Source: Betaproteobacteria bacterium (lineage in GTDB: Bacteria; Pseudomonadota; Gammaproteobacteria; Burkholderiales; Usitatibacteraceae). From it: 36,334 nt of DNA. This document shows positions 1 to 6,880 of this stretch, one piece after another (the stretch's first letter is position 1; each line of letters begins with the position of its first letter). The stretch spans positions 1 through 36,334 of the forward strand of contig JANYFH010000232.1 in assembly GCA_025362705.1 (NCBI GenBank), given 5' to 3'. A model generated the notes under the pieces. That model worked only from the letters and a program-made list of their open reading frames with translations, did not search any database and had not been told where the DNA came from. The position numbers were made by a program, and so were the translations under genes.

Positions 1-904
1 TGGCAGCGTCTTTCCATGGACTTTTCCGCTGATGGGAACCTATTGGACTGCCGCCGATATCCTGGTTCAGCACGTTTCCAAAAAAGGTAGCCTGAAGGGC
101 AAGAAAATAGCGCTGGTGTATCACGACTCGCCGTTCGGCAAGGAGCCGATTCCAGTGCTGGAAGCACATGCCAAAAAACATGGCTTTGAATTAGTCAAAT
201 TGCCTGTTACGCATCCTGGCCTCGAACAAAAAGCCACCTGGCTGCAGATTCGCCAGCAGAAGCCTGATTACGTGTTCCTGTGGGGTTGGGGCGGCATGAA
301 CTCCACCGCGATCAAAGAAGCGATTGCCGTGTCGTATCCGCGTTTGCAAATGTACGGCGTGTGGTGGTCAGCAGCTGAACCGGATGTGCTGCCTGCCGAC
401 ATGGCGGCGAAAGGTTACAACGGACTGGCAATGCAGCATTCGAGCGAGAAAGATGCGGCCGTACATAAGGACATGCTGAAGTATCTCTACGACAAGAGCA
501 AAGGCACCGGCAAGAAAGAGGAAGTCGGCAATGTGCTCTACAACCGCGGCATGATCAGCGCAATGCTGGTGGTCGAAGCGGTCCGCAAGGCGCAATCGAA
601 ATATGGCAAGAAACCGGTGACGGGTGAGCAGGTGCGCTGGGGTGCAGAGAACCTGAATATCGATACCGCCCGAATCAAGGCTATCGGCTTTGAAGGCATG
701 TTGCAGCCGATCAAAACATCGTGCAGCGATCACGAAGGTGCGCACAAGGCGCGCATCCATACCTGGGATGGCAAAGCGTGGAGCTACACATCGGATTGGT
801 ATGAGGCCGACCGGGGCATGCTGGGCCCGATGATTACGGCGCAGGCCAAAAAATATGCGGAAGAAAAGAAAATTATACCGCGTGATTGCAGCAAAGAAAG
901 TTGA
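1..904 (+). CDS. ABC transporter periplasmic substrate-binding protein, Liv type (5' partial)
   Basis: The reading frame is open from base 2, so the start lies outside the window; about 300 residues of the C-terminal part are visible. The sequence has the type I periplasmic binding fold of the LivK/branched-chain amino acid family: an alternating alpha/beta pattern, a hinge segment around KKIALVYHDSPFGKEPIP, and the second lobe rich in aromatic residues (WGWGGMNS, YGVWWSAAEPD). It ends in a Lys-rich tail with a cysteine (IIPRDCSKES). It would bind the ligand in the periplasm and hand it to the LivHM permease. The next gene is the LivF-like ATPase and then a PaaK-like ligase, so an aromatic or other organic acid is a more likely ligand than leucine; that is inference. 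An internal ATG at 32 is not the true start because homology-like sequence continues upstream of it. Confidence 0.9.
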   Translation, partial: GSVFPWTFPLMGTYWTAADILVQHVSKKGSLKGKKIALVYHDSPFGKEPIPVLEAHAKKHGFELVKLPVTHPGLEQKATWLQIRQQKPDYVFLWGWGGMNSTAIKEAIAVSYPRLQMYGVWWSAAEPDVLPADMAAKGYNGLAMQHSSEKDAAVHKDMLKYLYDKSKGTGKKEEVGNVLYNRGMISAMLVVEAVRKAQSKYGKKPVTGEQVRWGAENLNIDTARIKAIGFEGMLQPIKTSCSDHEGAHKARIHTWDGKAWSYTSDWYEADRGMLGPMITAQAKKYAEEKKIIPRDCSKES

Positions 905-925
905 TGCTGGTTGAACGTTAGCCAC

Positions 926-957
926 TGGGCGCTGCGCAAAGCATCGTGTAGCGCCCA
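926..957 (+). repeat. Intercistronic stem-loop between binding protein and LivF genes
   Basis: An 8-bp perfect stem (TGGGCGCT at 926-933 with AGCGCCCA at 950-957) closes a 16-nt loop. No T-run follows, so it is more likely an mRNA processing or stabilising hairpin than a terminator, which fits the usual excess of binding-protein mRNA. The 5' side (TTAGCCACTGGGCGCTG) also resembles the start of the short dispersed repeat found elsewhere in this window. Confidence 0.5.
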
Positions 958-985
958 ATAACGAACGCTCGAATCGAAGACACAA

Positions 986-1822
986 ATGCTAAACGCCACC
1001 CAACCTCCTGTTGCAGCAACAAAACCCCTGCTATCGGTCAACGGCATCGAGGTCATCTACAACCACGTCATCCTCGTGCTGAAGGGCGTTTCGCTTTGCG
1101 TGCCGGAGGGTGGCATCGTCGCGATCCTTGGCGCCAATGGCGCGGGCAAGACAACCACCTTGCGCGCCGTCTCGAATCTGCTGAAAAGCGAACGTGGTGA
1201 TGTGACCAAAGGTTCGGTCGAATATCGGGGTGAAAAGGTGCATCAACTGTCGCCGTCCGATCTGGTCAAGCGCGGTGTCATTCAGGTGATGGAGGGCCGC
1301 CACTGTTTTGCGCATCTGACGGTTGAAGAAAACTTGTTGACGGGTGCATATACGCGCAACGCTTCCCGCGCTGACGTTAATGTCGATCTTGAAAAGGTCT
1401 ACAACTATTTCCCGCGTTTGAAAACGCGTCGTAACTCCCAATCCGGCTACACCTCTGGCGGCGAGCAGCAGATGACGGCGGTCGGACGCGCCTTGATGTC
1501 GCGACCAAACATGATTCTGCTTGATGAGCCGTCGATGGGATTGGCGCCGCAGATTGTTGAAGAAATTTTTGAAATCGTGCGCAACCTGAATCAAAAGGAG
1601 AAGGTGAGTTTTCTGCTCGCCGAGCAGAACACGAATGTGGCATTGCGCTACGCAGAATTTGGCTACATCCTGGAAAACGGACGTGTAGTGATGGAAGGTG
1701 CAGCGAAGAGTCTCGCCGAGAATGAAGATGTGAAGGAGTTTTATCTCGGCATTTCAATATCTGGCCGCAAGAGCTTCAGGGACGTGAAGCACTATCGGCG
1801 CCGCAAGCGCTGGTTGGCGTGA
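986..1822 (+). CDS. ABC transporter ATP-binding protein, LivF family
   Basis: A 278-residue cytoplasmic ATPase of the branched-chain amino acid uptake family; it powers substrate import together with LivG/LivHM, which would lie upstream of the window. Walker A is GANGAGKTTT at about residues 49-58, the signature motif is SGGEQQ at 157-162 (T replaces the usual first L), and Walker B is MILLDEPSMGLAP at 176-188 with the catalytic Glu181. A switch histidine is not obvious: the usual position reads EQNTN, as in other LivF proteins. The C-terminus (GRKSFRDVKHYRRRKRW) is about 30-40 residues longer than a minimal LivF and is basic. It begins 81 bp after the binding protein and its stop overlaps the next gene, so the genes form an operon. 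The substrate is not fixed by the sequence; the neighbouring ligases point to an aromatic or aliphatic acid. Confidence 0.92.
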   Translation: MLNATQPPVAATKPLLSVNGIEVIYNHVILVLKGVSLCVPEGGIVAILGANGAGKTTTLRAVSNLLKSERGDVTKGSVEYRGEKVHQLSPSDLVKRGVIQVMEGRHCFAHLTVEENLLTGAYTRNASRADVNVDLEKVYNYFPRLKTRRNSQSGYTSGGEQQMTAVGRALMSRPNMILLDEPSMGLAPQIVEEIFEIVRNLNQKEKVSFLLAEQNTNVALRYAEFGYILENGRVVMEGAAKSLAENEDVKEFYLGISISGRKSFRDVKHYRRRKRWLA

Positions 1823-2118
1823 TGGCGAGGCTGTCAACTTCCGTGCTGGAAAATTTGCAGCCGTTGCTGGATAAGCTTCAGGACGCTCCCGGTCTTGTTC
1901 AAATTAAACCAGCGATTTTTTACTCCCGGCGTATTCCCATGCTGCATTTTCATGAAAGTTCAGACGGTGTTGTCGCGGATTTGAAGTGCGTGACGCCGAT
2001 TCCGTCAGGATTTGATCGAATGAAAATCACCAGTGTTGCCGGCCGGCAAAAGCTCATCAGGGAAGTGACCGCAAGATGTGCTGCGCTGGCTGCCACACAC
2101 GCGGTGAAGCGCTCATGA
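1819..2118 (+). CDS. Conserved-looking small protein of unknown function in the liv/paaK-like operon
   Basis: A 99-residue protein I do not recognise. It overlaps the LivF stop (GTG at 1819 within GTGA; an ATG at 1822 in the same frame is an equally good start) and its own stop overlaps the ATG of the next gene, so it is translationally coupled on both sides, which argues strongly that it is real. No signal peptide or membrane segment is visible. The middle is a short beta-rich stretch (IKPAIFYSRRIPMLHFHESSD, in part VVADLKC) followed by a C-terminal helix with one Cys. Its position between the transporter ATPase and the acyl-CoA ligase suggests an accessory role in uptake or activation of the same substrate; that is inference only. 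Confidence 0.7.
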   Translation: MMARLSTSVLENLQPLLDKLQDAPGLVQIKPAIFYSRRIPMLHFHESSDGVVADLKCVTPIPSGFDRMKITSVAGRQKLIREVTARCAALAATHAVKRS

Positions 2119-3344
2119 GCATGCATTACGACACGCTCGAGACGAGGCCGCCGGAACAGCGCGAAGGTGAGTTGTTCGCAGCACTTCCCGCACAAGTCGC
2201 CCACGCGAAGGCAAACGCGCTGTATTTTGCGACATTGCTTGCCGGCATAGAGCCGCGTGACGTGGCCTCGCGCAAAGCATTGGCAACGTTGCCAGTCACG
2301 CGCAAATCAGATCTTGTGGATATACAAAAGCGCCGACTCCCATTCGGCGGATTGAACGCCATCGCCCCGGAAAAACTCGCGAGGCTGTTTGTTTCCCCCG
2401 GCCCGATTTACGACGCCGAAGGCAGGAGCCGTGATTTCTGGCGCACCGCACGCGTCATGTTCGCCGCAGGGTTTCGCGCAGGTGACATTGTGCACAACAC
2501 GTTTTCATATCACCTCACGCCCGCAGGATCGATGTTCGAAACCGGCGCACATGCGCTCGGTTGCGCAGTGATTCCGGCGGGCACGGGGCAGACAGAGATG
2601 CAACTCGCGACAATCGCGGCATTGCGACCATGCGCGTTCGCCGGCACACCGTCGTTCCTGAAATTGCTGATTGAGAAAGCCGACGAATACGATAGCGACA
2701 TAGGCCCGATCAAGAAAGCGATCTTGTCCGGAGAAGCGTTCCTGGCGCCTGCGCGCGAGCTCTTCAAGGCTCGCGGCATCGATGCTTACCAGGTCTACGG
2801 CAGCGCTGATCTGGGGATGATTGCGTATGAAAGCGGTGCCCGCGAAGGATTGATACTGGATGAAAACATCATCGTCGAAATTGTCCAGCCCGGCACTGGC
2901 AACCCCGTACCCGACGGTGAAGTTGGCGAGGTCGTGGTGACGACTTTCAATCGTGACTATCCGTTGATTCGTTTTGCCACGGGTGATTTGTCAGCTGTAC
3001 TTCTCGGGGCATCATCGTGCGGCCGTACCAATATCCGCATCAAAGGCTGGATGGGCCGCGCCGATCAAAGCACCAAAGTGCGCGGCATGTTCGTGCACCC
3101 ACACCAGATCGCCGAAATTGCGAAACGTCATCCAGAAATTTTAAAGGTAAGACTTACCGTAAGCCATGTGGATGCTGCGGATGCGATGATGCTCTCGTGC
3201 GAAGCATCAACTGAACTCGATCAGGAGGCAGTCAAAAATTCCATTCGCGAAATTACCAAGCTGCGCGGGGATGTGCGAATAGCAGCGAATGGATCGTTGC
3301 CGAATGATGGCAAGGTGATTGAGGATTGTCGAACCTACACTTGA
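2115..3344 (+). CDS. Phenylacetate-CoA ligase family protein (AMP-forming)
   Basis: 409 residues. The start is ATG 2115, which overlaps the preceding stop as ATGA; a longer in-frame start at 2076 would lie inside the upstream gene. The protein matches the PaaK branch of acyl-adenylate enzymes: N-terminal PaaK-like segment (LPVTRKSDLVDIQ), an altered phosphate loop (FVSPGPIYDAEG instead of SSGTTGKP), the adenine/acceptor motif YGSADLG, then DYPLIRFATGDLSA and a C-terminal lid domain (KGWMGRADQSTKVRGMFVHP) ending NDGKVIEDCRTY. Such enzymes activate an aryl or alkyl carboxylate with ATP and CoA. Being the last gene of a Liv-type import operon, it probably activates the imported acid. The changed P-loop means that catalytic competence cannot be taken for granted, though this variant is common in short PaaK relatives as far as I know. 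Confidence 0.85.
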   Translation: MSMHYDTLETRPPEQREGELFAALPAQVAHAKANALYFATLLAGIEPRDVASRKALATLPVTRKSDLVDIQKRRLPFGGLNAIAPEKLARLFVSPGPIYDAEGRSRDFWRTARVMFAAGFRAGDIVHNTFSYHLTPAGSMFETGAHALGCAVIPAGTGQTEMQLATIAALRPCAFAGTPSFLKLLIEKADEYDSDIGPIKKAILSGEAFLAPARELFKARGIDAYQVYGSADLGMIAYESGAREGLILDENIIVEIVQPGTGNPVPDGEVGEVVVTTFNRDYPLIRFATGDLSAVLLGASSCGRTNIRIKGWMGRADQSTKVRGMFVHPHQIAEIAKRHPEILKVRLTVSHVDAADAMMLSCEASTELDQEAVKNSIREITKLRGDVRIAANGSLPNDGKVIEDCRTYT

Positions 3345-3388
3345 TGTGATGAGGCACTAGAATCGCGGCCCAAAGACGGAGAAAAGAC

Positions 3389-4477
3389 TTGAAAACTTAT
3401 CGCATCGCCACGATTCCCGGAGACGGAATTGGCAAGGAAGTCGTACCGGCAGGCCGCCATGTGCTGGAAGCACTTGCGGCCGCAGACGGTTCGTTTCGCT
3501 TCGAGTTCGAGAATTTCGACTGGGGCGGCGACTACTACCGCGCTCACGGCATGATGATGCCGGAGGATGGATTGAATCCATTACGCGACAAGGACGCGAT
3601 TTTGTTCGGCTCAGCCGGGGACCCGCATATTCCGGATCACATTACGCTCTGGGGTTTGCGCCTGAAAATTTGCCAGGGTTTCGATCAATACGCCAACGTG
3701 CGGCCAACGCGCATCTTGCCGGGCATAGATGCCCCGCTCAAGCGTTGTGCGATGGAAGATCTCAACTGGGTCATCGTGCGCGAAAATTCGGAAGGAGAAT
3801 ATGCCGGCGTCGGCGGTCGCGCGCACCAGGGGCATCCGATCGAAGTGGCAACCGATGTTTCGATCATGACGCGTGTCGGCGTCGAGCGCATCATTCGTTT
3901 TGCATTCAAGCTGGCGCAGTCGAGGCCGCGCAAGCTCCTGACGGTCATCACCAAGAGCAACGCACAGCGCCATGCGATGGTGATGTGGGATGAAATCGCC
4001 AATCTGGTTGCGAAGGATTTTCCGGACGTCAAATGGGACAAGGAATTGGTCGATGCCGCCACCGCGCGCATGGTCAATCGCCCGGCGAGCCTCGATACCA
4101 TCGTTGCCACCAACCTGCACGCCGACATTCTCTCCGACCTGGCTGCAGCGCTGGCAGGCAGCCTCGGCATCGCACCCACCGCCAACCTCGATCCGGAACG
4201 CCGCTACCCGTCGATGTTCGAACCGATCCACGGGTCGGCCTTCGACATCATGGGTCAGGGTCTGGCCAATCCCGTCGGTACTTTTTGGTCAGCGGTCATG
4301 ATGCTTGAGCATCTTGGCGAGGCTGAAGCCGCCAAACGACTGATGCAGGTAATTGAAGGCGTCACTGCCGACACCAAATTGCACACACGCGATCTCGGTG
4401 GCTCGGCGACCACTGTGGAAGTTACCGATGCTGTTTGCAAGCGCCTGGGTGGCAGCGTTCTGTACAGCGCTGCCTGA
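3389..4477 (+). CDS. Tartrate/D-malate dehydrogenase family (isopropylmalate dehydrogenase fold)
   Basis: 362 residues starting at a TTG (3389) preceded by GGAG at 3378-3381, eight bases from the start; no ATG fits the N-terminal motif YRIATIPGDGIGKEVV, so the TTG start is well supported. The beta-decarboxylating dehydrogenase signature is complete: IPGDGIG near the N-terminus, the substrate arginine region (VRPTRILPG, IVRENSEGEYAGVGG), the catalytic Lys in TVITKSN, and the metal-binding aspartates in TNLHADILSDLAAAL. The NAD-binding segment reads EPIHGSAFDIMGQGLANPVG. The pattern VRENSEGEYAG with DHITLWGLRLKICQGFDQYAN is that of the tartrate dehydrogenase/decarboxylase group (TtuC, DmlA) rather than LeuB. 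It would oxidise tartrate or D-malate with NAD. It sits 44 bp after the ligase and may be its own unit. Confidence 0.88.
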   Translation: MKTYRIATIPGDGIGKEVVPAGRHVLEALAAADGSFRFEFENFDWGGDYYRAHGMMMPEDGLNPLRDKDAILFGSAGDPHIPDHITLWGLRLKICQGFDQYANVRPTRILPGIDAPLKRCAMEDLNWVIVRENSEGEYAGVGGRAHQGHPIEVATDVSIMTRVGVERIIRFAFKLAQSRPRKLLTVITKSNAQRHAMVMWDEIANLVAKDFPDVKWDKELVDAATARMVNRPASLDTIVATNLHADILSDLAAALAGSLGIAPTANLDPERRYPSMFEPIHGSAFDIMGQGLANPVGTFWSAVMMLEHLGEAEAAKRLMQVIEGVTADTKLHTRDLGGSATTVEVTDAVCKRLGGSVLYSAA

Positions 4478-4682
4478 TACTTGTTCCCGGGAGAAAACAA
4501 AAATCATGGCAATTCGCTCCTGAACATTTGGATTTCGTAATCACGCTAAATAACAAACTGGCGAGCCAGATCAAGGATGAAATGGACAAGTTTGCCGGTA
4601 GGTAAAAAAGCTAAAGTGACCATCGATTTAATCGGTAAAGTCAAGAACCGGTGCGATTCACAGGCACAAATGCCTTCGAGAT

Positions 4683-4712
4683 CCGCGCCAAATGGCGTTC
4701 TACGATTTACGC
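4683..4712 (+). repeat. Partial copy of short dispersed intergenic repeat (second half)
   Basis: GCGCCAAATGGCGTTCTACG here matches the second module of the repeat at 19977-20008 (GCGCAGAATGGCGTTCTACG) and at 28110-28128 (CGCCAAATGGCGACTTACG). CGCC-AAAT-GGCG can form a small hairpin. The CTAGCACTGG-type first module is not seen here. Confidence 0.5.
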
Positions 4713-4734
4713 AACACCTCAAACCTCAACTAGC

Positions 4735-4762
4735 CGTCATTCCGCCGAAGGCCGAAATGACG
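4735..4762 (+). repeat. Imperfect inverted repeat CGTCATT...AATGACG
   Basis: CGTCATTCCGCC, loop GAA, GGCCGAAATGACG forms a near-perfect 12-bp hairpin. Sequences of this form (CGTCATTCCGGC-GAA-GCCGGAATGACG) are common short intergenic palindromes in proteobacteria. No T-run follows. Confidence 0.5.
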
Positions 4763-4860
4763 CGGTTAATAGGAGTTCCATTGAGGCAACATTGCCAAGT
4801 GTAAGCTTTGCGCAATAGCGACCTAGATCAGAGTGATTTCCGCGCGCGGCATGAGCCGCA

Positions 4861-5144
4861 ATGAATGGAAAATATGTGAAAGCCAAACTTAAACCCATAC
4901 CCACCTTCAAGTCCGAGGCAGCGGAACCGCATTCTGGCTAAAGAAAGACAGTACCAAGTACGTCGACAGGGCGAAAGCGAAGCGCGTAAGTTTCCCCAAT
5001 CTCAAACTAACGAACCAGAGCATTTCACTATGCCTGCAGTTGCACATGCTCAAACGCACCAAGGACAAAGCAAACGCAAACGCCCGCGATGTTACCTATC
5101 AATCGCTGATCAAGATTTGGCTGGAGGAGAACTTGTCAGCATAG
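4861..5144 (+). pseudogene. Frameshifted CopG-family antitoxin remnant
   Basis: Read from ATG 4861 the frame gives MNGKYVKAKLKPIPTFKSEA and then stops after a further seven codons. Moving to the next frame from 4929 restores AFWLKKDSTKYVDRAKAKRV, then FPNLKLTNQSISLCLQLHML and later DVTYQSLIKIWLEENLSA, ending at TAG 5142-5144. Together these two halves reproduce the layout of small CopG/ribbon-helix-helix antitoxins (IP-FKSE-E--FW---DST-Y-D---A--V-FPNLKPS---ISLRLP--LL--LK--A--RDV-YQSLIK--L). The net one-base deletion lies near 4925-4930. The motif L-C-L-Q for the usual L-R-L-P and the duplicated KANAN are further decay. No toxin gene is visible beside it. The family match is from memory of the consensus. 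Confidence 0.72.
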
Positions 5145-5396
5145 GGATACTCAGCAACGATAAGAAGAAGTAATCGTGGATTTCATGTTCTTTGCGCGGT
5201 GCGGTTTGAACTCGCTGGATTAAGAACAGTTTAACGAGGGATGATTGTAACAAGAATCATTCTTAATAAGAGTAGCGAGCCTACGCTCCAGCAAGGGCGG
5301 GCTTCTCGGCGCATATCCCACCGAGACGTGCATCCAGCCTTGTTCACAGGGCAGTGTGTTTTCAACACAGGTTACGGGATAATCAAAAGAATTGCG
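5145..5396 (+). other. Non-coding stretch upstream of dksA; possible decayed small frame
   Basis: No supported gene. A 13-bp palindrome AAGAAT-C-ATTCTT lies at 5252-5264 in an AT-rich setting and resembles a Fur-type operator by eye. A frame from ATG 5241 to 5456 contains RRISHRDVHPALFTGQ, which faintly recalls the start of the small hemin-uptake protein HemP, but the conserved C-terminal part of that family is not seen. I would not annotate it as a gene. Confidence 0.4.
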
Positions 5397-5425
5397 TTGA
5401 ATTCACTGAGTGGTTTCAGTACACT
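5397..5425 (+). promoter_or_regulatory. Sigma70-type promoter of dksA-like gene
   Basis: TTGAAT at 5397-5402 and TACACT at 5420-5425 are separated by exactly 17 bp. Transcription would begin near 5432, giving a leader of about 70 nt before the TTG start at 5501. Confidence 0.6.
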
Positions 5426-5500
5426 TACGCGTTTTTGTGTTTCTGGTGTTTCCTAAAATGCCCGCAAAAACATGATTGTGTTGTTTCAGGAGAGTTGAAG

Positions 5501-6229
5501 TTGGTTACTGCAAAAGCAAAACCGAAGGCGAAAGCCGGGGGCAGCAAAACAAAAGTCGGCACAAAAGTTGCCAAACCCAAGGCAAAGCCCGTGGTGAAAG
5601 CCAAGGCCAAGCCAGCGCCGAAAATCGTCGCGAAGGCCAAGCCTGCGCCGAAAACAGTGGTGAAGCCAAAGGTAAAACCAAAGGCAAAAGTAAAAGTGGT
5701 GCCCAAGACGGTTGCCAAAGCCGCGCCTAAGCCAGCACCAAAAAACGTCGCTAAGCCCGTAACAAAGCTCATAACGAAACCAACACCGTACGTTTCGTCG
5801 AAGGCCGATACCCGCGTTCCGGGTTTGGCCACCGAAGCGGAACTGATCAAGCAGTCGAAGGCTGATTACATGTCGTCTGCGCAACGTAAATTTTTCAAGC
5901 ACCGTTTGCTTGAGTTGCAGACGCAAATGCGCGACAACGCTGACGCGACCACTGAACACTTGAGGGAACTGGCTGTAGCGCCCGATCCGGCAGACCGTGC
6001 GACGCAGGAAGAAGAACACGCGCTGGAACTGCGAACGCGCGATCGCGAGCGGAAGCTCCTGAAAAAGATCGAAGCTGCGCTTCTGCGTATCGAAGACGGT
6101 AGCTATGGTTACTGCGAAGAAACGGGCGAACCCATCGGTGTGCCGCGTTTGCTGGCGCGCCCCACCGCAACGCTGACGATCGAAGCACAAGAGCGTCGCG
6201 AACTGAAGCAAAAAATGTACGGCGAGTAA
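5501..6229 (+). CDS. dksA: DksA-family RNA polymerase regulator with long Lys/Ala/Pro-rich N-terminal tail
   Basis: The start chosen is TTG 5501 because AGGAG at 5488-5492 stands eight bases upstream; the longer open frame from 5354 covers the promoter and codes for nothing familiar. The 242-residue product has two parts. Residues 4 to about 110 are low-complexity KAKPKAK/PAPK repeats like histone H1 or AlgP tails, highly basic. Residues about 118-242 are a DksA: coiled-coil with the tip motif DPADRA (Asp162, Asp165, Ala167 keep the residues needed in the secondary channel), then ELRTRDRERKLLKKIE and a zinc-finger-like end (YGYCEETGEPIGVPRLLARP). Only Cys205 of the canonical four cysteines remains, so zinc binding is unlikely. 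DksA acts with ppGpp on rRNA and amino-acid promoters; the tail probably binds nucleic acid (inference). Confidence 0.9.
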   Translation: MVTAKAKPKAKAGGSKTKVGTKVAKPKAKPVVKAKAKPAPKIVAKAKPAPKTVVKPKVKPKAKVKVVPKTVAKAAPKPAPKNVAKPVTKLITKPTPYVSSKADTRVPGLATEAELIKQSKADYMSSAQRKFFKHRLLELQTQMRDNADATTEHLRELAVAPDPADRATQEEEHALELRTRDRERKLLKKIEAALLRIEDGSYGYCEETGEPIGVPRLLARPTATLTIEAQERRELKQKMYGE

Positions 6230-6251
6230 ATGACGTCCGTGCAGCACACAG

Positions 6252-6279
6252 GAAAACGGCCACGCATGTGGCCGTTTTC
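6252..6279. terminator. Bidirectional intrinsic terminator between dksA and NlpC/P60 gene
   Basis: GAAAACGGCCAC, loop GCAT, GTGGCCGTTTTC: a perfect 12-bp stem with A and T tracts at its base, located between the convergent ends at 6229 and 6289, so it can serve both genes. Confidence 0.9.
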
Positions 6280-6288
6280 ATTTGGACG

Positions 6289-6816
6289 TCAATCTTCGCT
6301 TAGCAGGCGCCGCGCACCATTGAAGCGTTTTTTCCAGTAATTGTCCGACATGCTGACGATCTCCACGCTCTTGCCACGCGAGGGAGCATGGACAAAACGG
6401 CCTTCACCGAGATAAATACCAACATGCGAAAAAGCGCGATTGAGCGTTTTATAAAAAACCAGGTCGCCCGGTTGCAGATCCTCACTTTTCACATTCACAC
6501 CAAGTTTGCCCATTGCGTAGGAACTGCGCGGTAATTCAAGTGCCAGCGACTCGGCAAACACATGGCGCACAAAGCCCGAACAATCGAAGCCAGATTGCGC
6601 TGAATTGCCGCCGTATTTGTAGTTCACGCCGATCATCGAGATTGCATGGATCAGTAAATTCTGCAAGCGGTCGGGCGGTGACAATTTCGCTTCCGCAATT
6701 GGTTCGGCGCGAAACTGCGGCTCGTCGCTAGTATCCGGTGCCACTCGATTGGCGAACGCCGGCATCAACGCGACCAAGTTTCCCGTAAGCAATATTGTCA
6801 TGAGTGCCCGAATCAT
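6289..6816 (-). CDS. NlpC/P60-family cell-wall endopeptidase
   Basis: The start at 6816 gives a 175-residue secreted protein whose N-terminus ([20 protein letters not shown] followed by FA) is a signal peptide; a second ATG at 6801 is possible, and the longer frame up to 7074 would run into the divergent gene. The catalytic domain spans about residues 55-172: [11 protein letters not shown] carries the nucleophile Cys, [11 protein letters not shown] the catalytic His, and FVHAPSRG the third polar residue. [12 protein letters not shown] and LQPGDLVFY are also typical. Enzymes of this type cut D-Glu-diaminopimelate or similar bonds in peptidoglycan stem peptides in the periplasm. No SH3 or LysM targeting domain is present, so it is a minimal Spr/NlpC-like enzyme. 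It is convergent with dksA and divergent from the dienelactone hydrolase. Confidence 0.9.
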   Translation of the reverse strand: MIRALMTILLTGNLVALMPAFANRVAPDTSDEPQFRAEPIAEAKLSPPDRLQNLLIHAISMIGVNYKYGGNSAQSGFDCSGFVRHVFAESLALELPRSSYAMGKLGVNVKSEDLQPGDLVFYKTLNRAFSHVGIYLGEGRFVHAPSRGKSVEIVSMSDNYWKKRFNGARRLLSED

Positions 6817-6846
6817 GCGTTTGATGATACCGGTTAACGACCGGCA

Positions 6847-6852
6847 TATAAT
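6847..6852 (+). promoter_or_regulatory. Perfect -10 box (TATAAT) upstream of dienelactone hydrolase gene
   Basis: TATAAT at 6847-6852 lies 28 bp before the ATG at 6881. The -35 is poor: TTGATG at 6821-6826 is 20 bp away and TGATAC at 6825-6830 is 16 bp away. GAGG at 6867-6870 is the ribosome site. Confidence 0.5.
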
Positions 6853-6880
6853 CAAATTTTCCAACCGAGGAAGATTCGCC

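Larger units (their letters stand above)
4478..4860 (+). other. Non-coding stretch with possible gene debris and short repeats
   Basis: No convincing intact gene. A short frame (4577-4804, 75 codons) has no recognisable domain and no clear ribosome site. It holds a partial copy of the short dispersed repeat (4683-4712) and a hairpin at 4735-4762. Base composition is visibly AT-richer than in the flanking genes. It may be the decayed partner of the antitoxin remnant that follows, but nothing in the translation shows this. Confidence 0.5.

Noticed and set aside
368-985. 205-residue minus-strand frame opposite the binding protein
   Set aside because: Covers a well-recognised gene in the opposite frame and has no motif or ribosome site.
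4577-4804. 75-residue frame downstream of the dehydrogenase
   Set aside because: No ribosome site, no recognisable domain, and it overlaps two repeat structures.
5354-5500. Longer N-terminus of the DksA frame (from ATG 5354)
   Set aside because: The segment contains a good promoter (5397-5425) and codes for nothing DksA-like; TTG 5501 has a clear AGGAG.
5425-6281. Several long frames opposite dksA (GFGFTF-like repeats)
   Set aside because: They mirror the KAKPK repeats on the other strand and are low-complexity shadows.
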